A model generated the notes under the pieces. The model made no database searches. It worked only from the letters and a program-made list of their open reading frames with translations, and was not told where the DNA came from. From Davidsoniella eucalypti (taxonomy: Eukaryota; Ascomycota; Sordariomycetes; Microascales; Ceratocystidaceae): DNA of 15,042 nt. Position numbers and translations under genes: made by a program. Positions 1-6,765 of the stretch are shown here, one piece after another; the first letter of the stretch is position 1, and every line of letters starts with the position of its first letter. The stretch is from assembly GCA_004009845.1 (NCBI GenBank), contig RMBW01000288.1, forward strand, positions 1-15,042, in the 5' to 3' direction.

Positions 1-173
1 AACTAGGAAGAGGCAATGGCAAGCAATCTAGAGTAAAGACTTCGATTGATACCGATGAAGGAGAGAAAGACTAATATCTGTTGGAATACGGCGGGAATAG
101 GTCCCTATTTATAACCGTTTATCTGGCTAAGTATCTTACTTAGCCAAATACCAACTGGGCCTTAGCCCTGACA
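1..173 (-). repeat. 3' LTR of element A (cut by the window edge)
   Basis: The minus strand starts with TGTCAGGGCTAAGGCC at 173, directly after the polypurine tract. It contains a TATA box (TATAAATA, minus strand, plus positions 106-113) and the conserved CTTCATCGG block near 46-60. Compared with the complete 181-bp LTRs in this window, roughly 10 bp of its 3' end lie beyond position 1. Its self-primer-like 11-mer (ATCGGTATCAA on the minus strand, 46-56) differs by one base from that of B, C and D. Confidence 0.85.
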
Positions 174-192
174 TTAGCCCCCCCCCTCTCGG
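174..192 (-). other. Polypurine tract of element A
   Basis: On the minus strand a purine run with nine consecutive G (plus-strand C 178-186) precedes the first base of the LTR by four bases. This is the position of the plus-strand DNA primer in LTR retrotransposons. The same arrangement, G run then a short spacer then TGT, recurs beside the 3' LTRs of B and D. Confidence 0.75.
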
Positions 193-1535
193 ATGCTAAC
201 TATAATCTAAAACTAATACTAAAATACATTCTGCGCTAATAATGGGGATGGTGGGTGGGTAAAAAATGAGGCCCCCCCCGTAGGGGTGCATGAAACGGGC
301 CCCCCTGTCTTGGGTAGGAAGTCAGCTGATGCTGCTCCAATTAGCGCGCGGTCTAAGAATATGCGCCATGCGAGGGTGTCTTCGATATGTTTCACTGGTT
401 CCCAAGTAGGGTCTTGGTAGCCGGACCACTTAACCAGTGCTTGTTCATGCCCACGGTATTTCCGTTGGCGGACAATTTCTTCCACGCGGAATTCTCCTTC
501 GGCTATAGCGTCGTCTCCGTATGCTTCTTCTCTTGAGACAGCCTCAGGTTCGTCGTCTTGGATAACCTGTGAGGGTAAGGGGTTAGTCCCCGCGTGTCGT
601 ACCTTGCTGATGTGGAAGACTGGGTGGACTAGGCCTGGAATGTTAAGTCGGACTGCGTGGGTGCCTATCAGGCCTGTAACCGTGTAGCGGCGAGCTAGCC
701 AATCTAGCTTCTTAGAGGGTCTTTCGGAAGCGATGTTCTCGCATTTCAGGAGGACTATGTCTCCTATCTGAAACTGGGAGGCTGGCTGGCGGCGGCGGTT
801 AGCTGCCGTCTCCTGATAATCCTGTGCTGACGCCATGGCAACCTGTGCGAAACTGGTGGCGTCGCGGATTTTGTCTAGGAAGGCCTGGGCGTCGTGTACC
901 GGGGACTGCGTAGAGGATGGTTCGCTAGTGGGAGATGGCTCGATGATGTCCATGTTGTAACCGTGTGTCGCGAAGAAGGGGGAGATGGCAGTGCTAGAGA
1001 CGGTGCGGTTGTTTAGGGCGATCTGTGCTTGTGGAAGGAGATCCGCCCAGTTGTCCTGGGCGAAGGAACAGAAGATCCTGAGGAAGGTTTCAATCTCCTG
1101 GTTGCTTCGCTCCTGGGCACCGTCGGTTTGAGGGTGAAAGGCCGTAGAGAGGCGACGTTTGATGTTGAGACGGCGGCATGCTTCTCCCCAGAATAGTGAT
1201 GTGAATTGGGGGCCGCGGTCTGACACGATGGCTGAGGGAAAACCGTGGTGTGCGAATACGTGGGTGAATAGAGCGTCGGCTGTTGCTTTCGCGGAGGTGT
1301 CTGACATGGGGATAAGGATCTGCGACTTGGAGAGTCTGTCGGTGACGCCGAGGATGAATGTGCAGTGCTTGGAAGGTGGTAAGGGGCCAATGAAGTCCAT
1401 GGCTAGCTCGGTCCAGTGGCGGTCTGGAACAGGAAGAGGTTTCAAGAGTCCGCGCTTCTGTTCCCGCCAGTACTTGCTTTTACCGCATGTAGTGCAGTTG
1501 GCTACGAATTGGCGTACATCGTTGGTGAGTCCTGG

Positions 1536-1540
1536 CCAGG
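1536..1540. repeat. Target-site duplication CCAGG, left copy
   Basis: Five bases immediately left of the solo LTR, identical to 1722-1726 on its right. This fixes the duplication length of the family at 5 bp and lets the one-sided junctions of B, D and C be interpreted. Confidence 0.93.
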
Positions 1541-1721
1541 TGAGACGATCTAAGGGAGGGACGAGGCCAGCAATCTTAGAAAGAGAGGTTAGATTGTGGC
1601 CGATGGAGAGAAGGACTATTATCTGTTGGAATAACGGCGGGAAGACGTCCCTATTTATAACCGTTTTGCTTAGGCTTAGATCAAGCTTAGCCGAAACCAA
1701 CCAGGGCCTTAGACCCTTACA
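1541..1721 (-). repeat. Solo LTR (181 bp) inserted in element A integrase
   Basis: On the minus strand it starts TGTAAGGGTCTAAGGCC and ends GATCGTCTCA, the same termini and exactly the same length as the B and D LTRs, but it is clearly diverged inside. A TATA box (TATAAATA on the minus strand) lies at 1652-1659. It is flanked by identical CCAGG at 1536-1540 and 1722-1726. Removing the LTR and one CCAGG restores the uninterrupted SREYSWPGL reading of the integrase. No internal element sequence remains, so it is a product of LTR-LTR recombination. Confidence 0.95.
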
Positions 1722-1726
1722 CCAGG
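1722..1726. repeat. Target-site duplication CCAGG, right copy
   Basis: Five bases immediately right of the solo LTR, matching 1536-1540 exactly. Confidence 0.93.
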
Positions 1727-1830
1727 AGTATTCCCGTGAAACTAGGTCCCGTGTGATTTCGCGGCCAGGGTGTCCAGACAAGTGTGAGTCGTGGATAGTC
1801 TGGATCAGCTTGGTGCGGAGGGGTTCAAAG

Positions 1831-2011
1831 TGAGACGATATACGAGGAGTTGCGGTGAAAACTGGTCGTAAAAGGATAGTTCGATTGAGACCGATGAAGG
1901 AGAAAGAGAAACTAAGACTAATAATCGGCGGGAATAGGTCCCTACTTATAGCCGATTCTAGTACTGACAAGGAATGCCTTGGCTAACCTTACTAGGCCTT
2001 AGTCTCTTACA
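1831..2011 (-). repeat. 3' LTR of element B (181 bp)
   Basis: On the minus strand it runs from TGTAAGAGACTAAGG to TCGTCTCA, with TG...CA ends. A TATA-like box (TATAAGTA on the minus strand) lies at 1943-1950, and an ATCGGTCTCAA segment at 1885-1895. That segment is identical to the part of C's LTR that pairs with C's primer-binding site. It differs from the D LTR at three positions. It is a 3' LTR because a polypurine tract and pol 3' UTR lie on its upstream side. Confidence 0.93.
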
Positions 2012-2026
2012 ATAGTCTCCCCCCCC
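2012..2026 (-). other. Polypurine tract of element B
   Basis: GGGGGGGGAGACTAT on the minus strand, directly before the TG of the 3' LTR. It is the expected primer for plus-strand DNA synthesis, and its sequence is identical to that of element D. Confidence 0.8.
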
Positions 2027-2244
2027 ATCGGCAGAAAAATTACACTAATTTTACGTCTAAACATACAAAAACACCCCTGTAGCATGGTGTATACAAACTT
2101 AAAACCGTATAGTACCCTGGTACTCAATATCCAAAAACAGAAATAACTCCAGAAACAGAAATAACTCCAAAATAGGTCAGCAATCTTCTCCTGCAGACGC
2201 TCGGGTGTGCAGGTGACCAAGGTGGTGCGGCCAATATTGCTGCC
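2027..2244 (-). other. 3' UTR of element B with an 18-bp direct repeat
   Basis: Non-coding stretch between the pol stop and the polypurine tract. It contains two adjacent 18-bp copies differing only in the last base (2135-2152 and 2153-2170, core CAGAAATAACTCC), also present in D. No gene is supported. The open frame at 1999-2220 lies across LTR, polypurine tract and UTR and has no recognisable domain. Confidence 0.65.
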
Positions 2245-5200
2245 TTAGCATACCATCAGTGGGCTGCGTGTGTCCATACTCGTACCATTGTCCTTCTCGG
2301 GGCCATTCTCTGGTAGCAGCCAGGCAGTGTACAGGGCCTGGATGGTGACGTCCCAGTTCTTCTTGGTTTTCTCCGTGAAGATGCGCCAGGCAGCAGTGTC
2401 TCTCACATGCTCCAAAGGTTCCCACGTCGCATCTTGGTAACCTAACCATTTGACGAGGGCTTGCTTGTGACCTCGGGAAGTGCGTTGTTTCAATATTGCC
2501 TCCACTCTGTACTCACCAGCCTCCACTAGGGGGTCCTCAAGCGCTTCCCTAGCCGTAATTGCGACAGGCTCATCGTCTGGGATCTCCTGAGATGGCAAGG
2601 GATTGTTCGGGGCGCGTCGAATGAGACTCACATGGAAGACTGGGTGAATACCCGAGGGTACGTTCAGGCGGACGTTGTGAGTACCTGTAACCTCTAGGAC
2701 TGTGTACAGTCTGGCCAACCAGTCTAACTTCTTGGACGGTCTCTCCGTGGTCAGGTTCTTCGTGTTGAGGTATACCTTATCTCCCACTCTGAAACTCTCG
2801 GAAGGTTGACGGAGCCGGTTGGCGCTGGTCTCTTGGTGTTCCTGGGTGGCAGCCATAGCTACGATCGCAAATTGGGTTGCGTCGCTTAGTTTGGACAGCC
2901 ATTCCTGGGCACCACAAACAGGAGATTTGTCAGAGGCAGGGGGACCTTGAACGGAGGGCTCAATAATGTCCACATTGAAACCATGAGTGGTGAAGAAAGG
3001 GGAGAGGCCAGTGGTCGAGGAAATGCGGTTGTTGAGGGCCAATTGCGCTTGGGGCAGTAGTGAGGCCCAGTCGTCCTGTGCGAAGGAACAGAAATTGCGC
3101 AAGTACGTTTCAATCTCCTGATTACTGCGCTCCTGACTACCATCAGTCTGGGGGTGGAAGGCAGTAGATAGGCGGCGTTGAATCCCAAAGCGACGGCATA
3201 CTTCGCCCCAAAACAGCTGAGCAAATTGAGGCCCTCTGTCTGAGACGATTGCAAGGGGGAAGCCGTGGTGGGAAAAGACGTGAATCAGCAGGGCTTCAGC
3301 AGTGGCTTGTGCGGTAATGGCCTTCATGGGGATCAGGATTTGCGACTTCGACAGGCGGTCGGTGACTCCTAGAATAGAAGTGTAGCCAGCAGAAGGGGGT
3401 AGTGGGCCGATAAAGTCCATGGCCAGTTCAGACCAAGGTCTGGACGGTACTGGCAGGGGCTTCAACAGGCCACGCTTCTGCTCTCGCCAAATCTTGCTTT
3501 TTCCACAAGAAGAGCAATTCGACACGAACTGTCGGACATCGTTGGTGAGGCCAGGCCAGGCATATTCGCGCGATACTAAGTCGCGGGTAATTGCTCTGCC
3601 GGGGTGGCCTGCGAGGGTAGAATCGTGAATCTGCTGGATGATTCTGGTCCTCAGGGGCTCGTGATAAGGGACCCAAAGTCTATCACGCCAGCGTAGTCTA
3701 CCTTCAGCGTCTAACTTGCATTCGCTCATTTGCCATTGCAAACCCCAGTCGGCTGGGAATGAGCGAGCTCCTTCTCGTACGAGTTTACGAGCCAGCCACC
3801 AACGGTTGCATTGGGCTAGAGCCTGGTTCCAAAGGCCAGTCATTTCGGGGTCAGCGAAGGGGGAGGTCACAGTTTCCTTAGTTGCCTTATCGTCAGTCGG
3901 CGCGTCCTTGTCAGGCTCCTGAGCCCAAACTGCGCCGATTACTACCAGGTCGTTGCTTGACTCACTCTTCTCGAGGAGTTGGTGGAAGCGACTAGCCAGC
4001 CTGTCGTCACTTTCGTTGGCTGGCATATCCTGGTCCCTTCTAGACAGGGCGTCTGGCACAACTTGCTCAGTACCTGGGCGGTGGCGTAGGCAGAAACTAA
4101 AATCCGAAAGCTCGTATCCCCAGCGGCGTTGTCTCTCGGCCAGCGTTCTCTTGGTCTGAAAATACTCCAAGTTACGGTGGTCGGTCCACACCACGAAGTC
4201 AACCCCTAGGAGGAAATGGCGCCATTCTCGAATGGACCAGTAGATGGCCAACATCTCCTTATCGTGGATGGGGTAGTTGGCTTCGGGGGGTGTGAGCTTA
4301 CGTGAGAGGAATGCAATGGGGTGCATGAGACCATCGTCTCCTCGCTGAGACAACTCTGCTCCCAGGGCGTAACCGGATGAGTCTGCGGTCAATACCGTTT
4401 CTCTCAACGGGTCAAAGGGGGTCAGAACAGGGGGAGTGAGGAAGGCTCTCTTAACCTCGGCGAAAGCGTGCGCACATGCGTCAGACCAGACAAAGGGGGT
4501 ATCCTTCTTGGTTAACCCTACCATCGGCGCTATCATTTCAGACAGTCGAGGTACAAAGTCTCGATAGAAGTTGACAAAGCCGATGAAACCACGTAGACCT
4601 TTCAACGTTGTGGGAGAATTCCAGTTGCGAATCGCAAGGGTTTTCTCAGGGTCTGCCTTGATGCCAATACCTGGGCCAACGATGAAGCCGAGGAACTTGA
4701 TTTCCTTAGCTAAGAACTGGCACTTGCGAAGGTCGAGTTGCAAGCCGGCGAGATCGAGTGCGTGGACAATCTCGAGCACTAATTTCCTGTGCTCTTCCTC
4801 AGTACCACTGGAGTAAATGTCCACGTCGTCAATGTAGGCGCTGCAGCTGATGCCTAGCCACTTTCGGAGGACCGAGTTGATGTAGCGTTGAAACGCAGCA
4901 GGGGCATTCGTCAGACCAAAGGGGATCACGTTCCACTCGAAGGCCCCTAGAGGAGTCCGAAAGGCGGTTAACTCCTCAGAACCAGGGGCAATCCGAATAC
5001 GATGAAATGCGGCAATAACGTCGACCTTGGAGACCCATTTAGCAGCCGAGATTTGCCGAAGGGTGTCGTGGATAAGGGGCAGTGGGTAAGAGTCCTTTTT
5101 GGAGATGGCATTAACTGCGCGGTAGTCCACACAGAAGCGAATTCCACCTCCAGGTTTCTTTACAAATAGGACGGGAGAGCCCACTTCAGATTTTGTATCC

Positions 5201-5877
5201 TTTATCCATTTCGTCCCCAGTAGTTCAGTCAAAGTCTTTTGCATCACCAACAGTTCAGCGCGCGACAGCGGGTAGAGAGATTGTACAGGTAACGTTTTCC
5301 CTTCTAACAGTTCAATCTTCAGGTCTACTCCAGGCCGATGTGGCGGGAGGTCCTTGGAGGCCTTGGCTTCAAACGCGGACGCTACAGGTTGCAGCCACTC
5401 GGGTAAGGGCGGCCTTTCCTGTTCCTTCTGTTCCAGCGCCCTGTTGACATCTTCTAGCGTGATGCGGAATACAGCGGCGTCATCGTTGTCACAGAGTTTA
5501 TGGAACTCTTCAGGCGTTAGTTCTTCAGCCGTAGTGACTTCGATCTGTCCAGAGCGCGGGTGCAGGTGTACGTCGTGGTTAATTAGCCAGCGTTGACCGA
5601 GTATCAGGTCTTCGGTTTGGCCGGGGACGACGTAGGCCCATATGTCCTCATGGTGGTCTGGGAGGTGTAGCGTAAACTGGGCGATCTGCGTGATGAGAGG
5701 CGGGTTGGTCTGTGATGCGGCTAGGGATACCTTGCGGGGTTCGACAGGTAAGGTCTTCGTAGCGTATGGAAGGAGGCGCGGGGGAACGACGGCAAGGCAG
5801 AGGCAGCCACTGTCGACGAGAGCTTTCGTAGGCAAAGTGTTCAAACGTAAATCTAAATACAATCCCTTAGCTCCCAT
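2245..5877 (-). CDS. pol: Element B Pol polyprotein (protease, RT, RNase H, integrase, chromodomain)
   Basis: Full-length intact Pol of 1210 residues. Retropepsin-like protease: DSG at 22-24 and the later ILGQRWL flap-side motif near 92-98. Reverse transcriptase about 195-450: D286, YIDD at 348-351. RNase H about 490-612: D499, E541, D566, D609. Integrase about 745-960: zinc ligands H751, H758, C788, C791, and catalytic D821, D880, E916, with exactly 35 residues between the last two. An SH3-like (GPY/F-type) module lies about 1030-1090, and a chromodomain about 1121-1167 (EYRVEAI, ALVKWLGYQDATWEP). The ATG at 5877 has a methionine in the matching place in C (MGAKG). The frame is also open upstream to the gag stop, so Pol may be made as a Gag-Pol fusion by -1 recoding rather than from this ATG. 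No inactivating change is seen in pol, but its gag is separated by element D, so this copy cannot produce both proteins from one transcript. Confidence 0.96.
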   Translation of the reverse strand: MGAKGLYLDLRLNTLPTKALVDSGCLCLAVVPPRLLPYATKTLPVEPRKVSLAASQTNPPLITQIAQFTLHLPDHHEDIWAYVVPGQTEDLILGQRWLINHDVHLHPRSGQIEVTTAEELTPEEFHKLCDNDDAAVFRITLEDVNRALEQKEQERPPLPEWLQPVASAFEAKASKDLPPHRPGVDLKIELLEGKTLPVQSLYPLSRAELLVMQKTLTELLGTKWIKDTKSEVGSPVLFVKKPGGGIRFCVDYRAVNAISKKDSYPLPLIHDTLRQISAAKWVSKVDVIAAFHRIRIAPGSEELTAFRTPLGAFEWNVIPFGLTNAPAAFQRYINSVLRKWLGISCSAYIDDVDIYSSGTEEEHRKLVLEIVHALDLAGLQLDLRKCQFLAKEIKFLGFIVGPGIGIKADPEKTLAIRNWNSPTTLKGLRGFIGFVNFYRDFVPRLSEMIAPMVGLTKKDTPFVWSDACAHAFAEVKRAFLTPPVLTPFDPLRETVLTADSSGYALGAELSQRGDDGLMHPIAFLSRKLTPPEANYPIHDKEMLAIYWSIREWRHFLLGVDFVVWTDHRNLEYFQTKRTLAERQRRWGYELSDFSFCLRHRPGTEQVVPDALSRRDQDMPANESDDRLASRFHQLLEKSESSNDLVVIGAVWAQEPDKDAPTDDKATKETVTSPFADPEMTGLWNQALAQCNRWWLARKLVREGARSFPADWGLQWQMSECKLDAEGRLRWRDRLWVPYHEPLRTRIIQQIHDSTLAGHPGRAITRDLVSREYAWPGLTNDVRQFVSNCSSCGKSKIWREQKRGLLKPLPVPSRPWSELAMDFIGPLPPSAGYTSILGVTDRLSKSQILIPMKAITAQATAEALLIHVFSHHGFPLAIVSDRGPQFAQLFWGEVCRRFGIQRRLSTAFHPQTDGSQERSNQEIETYLRNFCSFAQDDWASLLPQAQLALNNRISSTTGLSPFFTTHGFNVDIIEPSVQGPPASDKSPVCGAQEWLSKLSDATQFAIVAMAATQEHQETSANRLRQPSESFRVGDKVYLNTKNLTTERPSKKLDWLARLYTVLEVTGTHNVRLNVPSGIHPVFHVSLIRRAPNNPLPSQEIPDDEPVAITAREALEDPLVEAGEYRVEAILKQRTSRGHKQALVKWLGYQDATWEPLEHVRDTAAWRIFTEKTKKNWDVTIQALYTAWLLPENGPEKDNGTSMDTRSPLMVC

Positions 5878-5917
5878 CTCTTGTCTAACTATCTTCTCAC
5901 CTTCCGTCGTATCCTCC

Positions 5918-5954
5918 TGGTCAGGGCGCGACTTGTCCTGACCACCTAAAAATC
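5918..5954 (-). promoter_or_regulatory. Gag-pol recoding region of element B: slip-prone stop and stem-loop
   Basis: On the minus strand gag ends GAT TTT TAG (5954-5946). The Phe codon can re-pair perfectly one base back, because a T precedes it. One base after the stop begins an 8-bp stem, TGGTCAGG (5944-5937) with CCTGACCA (5925-5918), around an 11-nt loop. The -1 frame is open from the slip site for 24 codons to the pol ATG. Element C has the same layout with a compensatory base-pair change. A stop-restart mechanism is the main alternative. Confidence 0.65.
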
Positions 5955-6350
5955 CAGTTCAATTAGGTCGTACTCCGACCCGTTCTCCGCTACCTTCGAG
6001 TCGACCTTGGCCACCGTCGTAGTGGTGTTAACCGGCTGGGGCAGCACGCGATCCATCACTAGTTCGTCATACTTGGCGATCTCCTCACGCATCACTGTGC
6101 GTATAGCGTTGACCGACAGCTGGTTGTGAGAGGGTCCTGGCTGGGAGGTACGTTGGGGGCAACGGCGCGCGATGTGGTCCTTGAGCCCACAGATGAAGCA
6201 TGCGTTTTCACGCATCAACCGGTGTCGTTCCGACTCAGACAGTTTGGGTCTCTCTGAGCGGGCAGCAGGCTGGGGGCGGTTCTCCCGACGGGTCTGTTGG
6301 TCAGGCCGCTCTCTCCAGTTGCTCGACTTGGTGTGTTCCTGCTTGGGTGT
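5946..6350 (-). pseudogene. gag: Element B gag, 3' fragment with CCHC zinc knuckle
   Basis: The last 134 codons of a Gag nucleocapsid region. It has a basic, Arg- and Pro-rich stretch, then a CX2CX4HX4C knuckle (CFICGLKDHIARRC), then an acidic tail ending ELDF and TAG. It aligns with the end of C Gag (knuckle CFACSQQGHVANQC). The coding frame runs right up to the D LTR at 6351, so the fragment is a target interrupted by insertion, not a short gene. An ATG at 6218 lies inside the frame just before the knuckle and is not the true start. The upstream half should lie far to the right, beyond the window. Confidence 0.87.
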
Positions 6351-6531
6351 TGAGACGATATACGAGGAGTTGCGATGAAAACTGGTCGTAAAAGAATAGT
6401 TCGATTGAGACCGATGAAGGAGAAAGAGAAACTAAGACTAATAATCGGCGGGAATAGGTCCCTACTTATAGCCGATTCTAGTGCTGACAAGGAATGCCTT
6501 GGCTAACCTTACTAGGCCTTAGTCTCTTACA
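6351..6531 (-). repeat. 3' LTR of element D (181 bp)
   Basis: Same termini and length as the B LTR, with three differences in 181 bases. TATA-like box at 6463-6470 and the ATCGGTCTCAA segment at 6405-6415, both on the minus strand. The polypurine tract and 3' UTR on its right show it is a 3' LTR of D, and not the 5' LTR of B: the B sequence next to it is mid-gag, with no primer-binding site or leader. Confidence 0.93.
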
Positions 6532-6546
6532 ATAGTCTCCCCCCCC
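6532..6546 (-). other. Polypurine tract of element D
   Basis: GGGGGGGGAGACTAT on the minus strand, directly before the TG of the 3' LTR, identical to that of B. Confidence 0.8.
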
Positions 6547-6765
6547 ATCGGCAGAAAAATTACACTAATTTTACGTCTAAACATACAAAAAACACCCCTG
6601 TAGCATGGTGTATACAAACTTAAAACCGTATAGTACCCCGGTACTCGATATCCAAAAACAGAAATAACTCCAGAAACAGAAATAACTCCAAAATAGGTCA
6701 GCAATCTTATCCTGCAGACGCTCGGGTGCGCAGGTGACCGAGGTGGTGCGGCCAATATTGCTGCC
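6547..6765 (-). other. 3' UTR of element D with an 18-bp direct repeat
   Basis: Almost identical to the B 3' UTR (a few substitutions and a one-base indel in an A run). The 18-bp direct repeat is at 6656-6673 and 6674-6691. No gene is supported here. Confidence 0.65.

Larger units (their letters stand above)
1..1830 (-). mobile_element. Element A: 3' part of an old chromovirus (Ty3/gypsy), outermost of the nest
   Basis: On the minus strand this block reads: end of pol (integrase core, SH3-like module, chromodomain), stop, short 3' UTR, polypurine tract, 3' LTR. It is cut on the right at 1830 by the 3' LTR of element B, so the rest of A should lie beyond the right end of the window. Its pol protein is clearly diverged from B, C and D, and it already hosts a separate solo LTR, both of which suggest it is the oldest element here. 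The 3' UTR is only about 45 bp, against about 230 bp in B and D, so A belongs to a related but distinct subfamily. Confidence 0.85.
219..1830 (-). pseudogene. pol: Element A pol fragment: integrase and chromodomain, interrupted by a solo LTR
   Basis: This is the C-terminal part of a chromovirus Pol. Reading from 1830 to the TAG at 219-221 it shows the HHCC zinc-binding segment of integrase (H...GHPGR, then NCTTC), the core with DFIGPLP, VSDRGPQF and the QER glutamate (a D,D35E triad), the SH3-like GPY/F-type module (around PSKKLDWLARRYTV), and a chromodomain (FRVEEIV, ALVKWSGYQDPTWEP). The N-terminal two thirds of Pol are missing in the window because element B inserted at 1830/1831. A 181-bp solo LTR plus 5-bp duplication sits between the SREYS and WPGLTND segments. 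It adds 62 sense codons and no stop, so the frame stays open, but the zinc finger is split and the protein would not work. The open frame continues past 1830 into the B LTR up to 1970, which is fortuitous. Confidence 0.88.
1831..6350 (-). mobile_element. Element B: chromovirus with intact pol, inserted in A, split by D
   Basis: Minus-strand order is partial gag, gag-pol junction, full pol, 3' UTR, polypurine tract, 3' LTR. The 3' LTR abuts the broken integrase of A at 1830/1831. The adjacent five bases CAAAG (1826-1830) are the predicted target duplication, whose second copy should be found beyond the window. At 6350/6351 its gag is cut by the 3' LTR of D. The upstream gag, leader and 5' LTR of B are therefore expected to the right of the window, beyond C and the rest of D. 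Confidence 0.87.

Noticed and set aside
1159..1833. Plus-strand open frame of 224 codons across A integrase and the solo LTR
   Set aside because: It is antisense to the integrase, with no recognisable motif; many similar antisense frames lie opposite pol elsewhere in the window.
6215..6490. Open frame of 91 codons on the minus strand between D LTR and B gag
   Set aside because: It reads from the D LTR into B gag sequence in a frame different from gag; it is a junction artefact with no domain.
1831..6531. Element B as a complete element with LTRs at 1831-2011 and 6351-6531
   Set aside because: The right-hand LTR has no primer-binding site or leader on its B side, where mid-gag begins at once, and it has a polypurine tract and pol 3' UTR on the other side. 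It is the 3' LTR of D.
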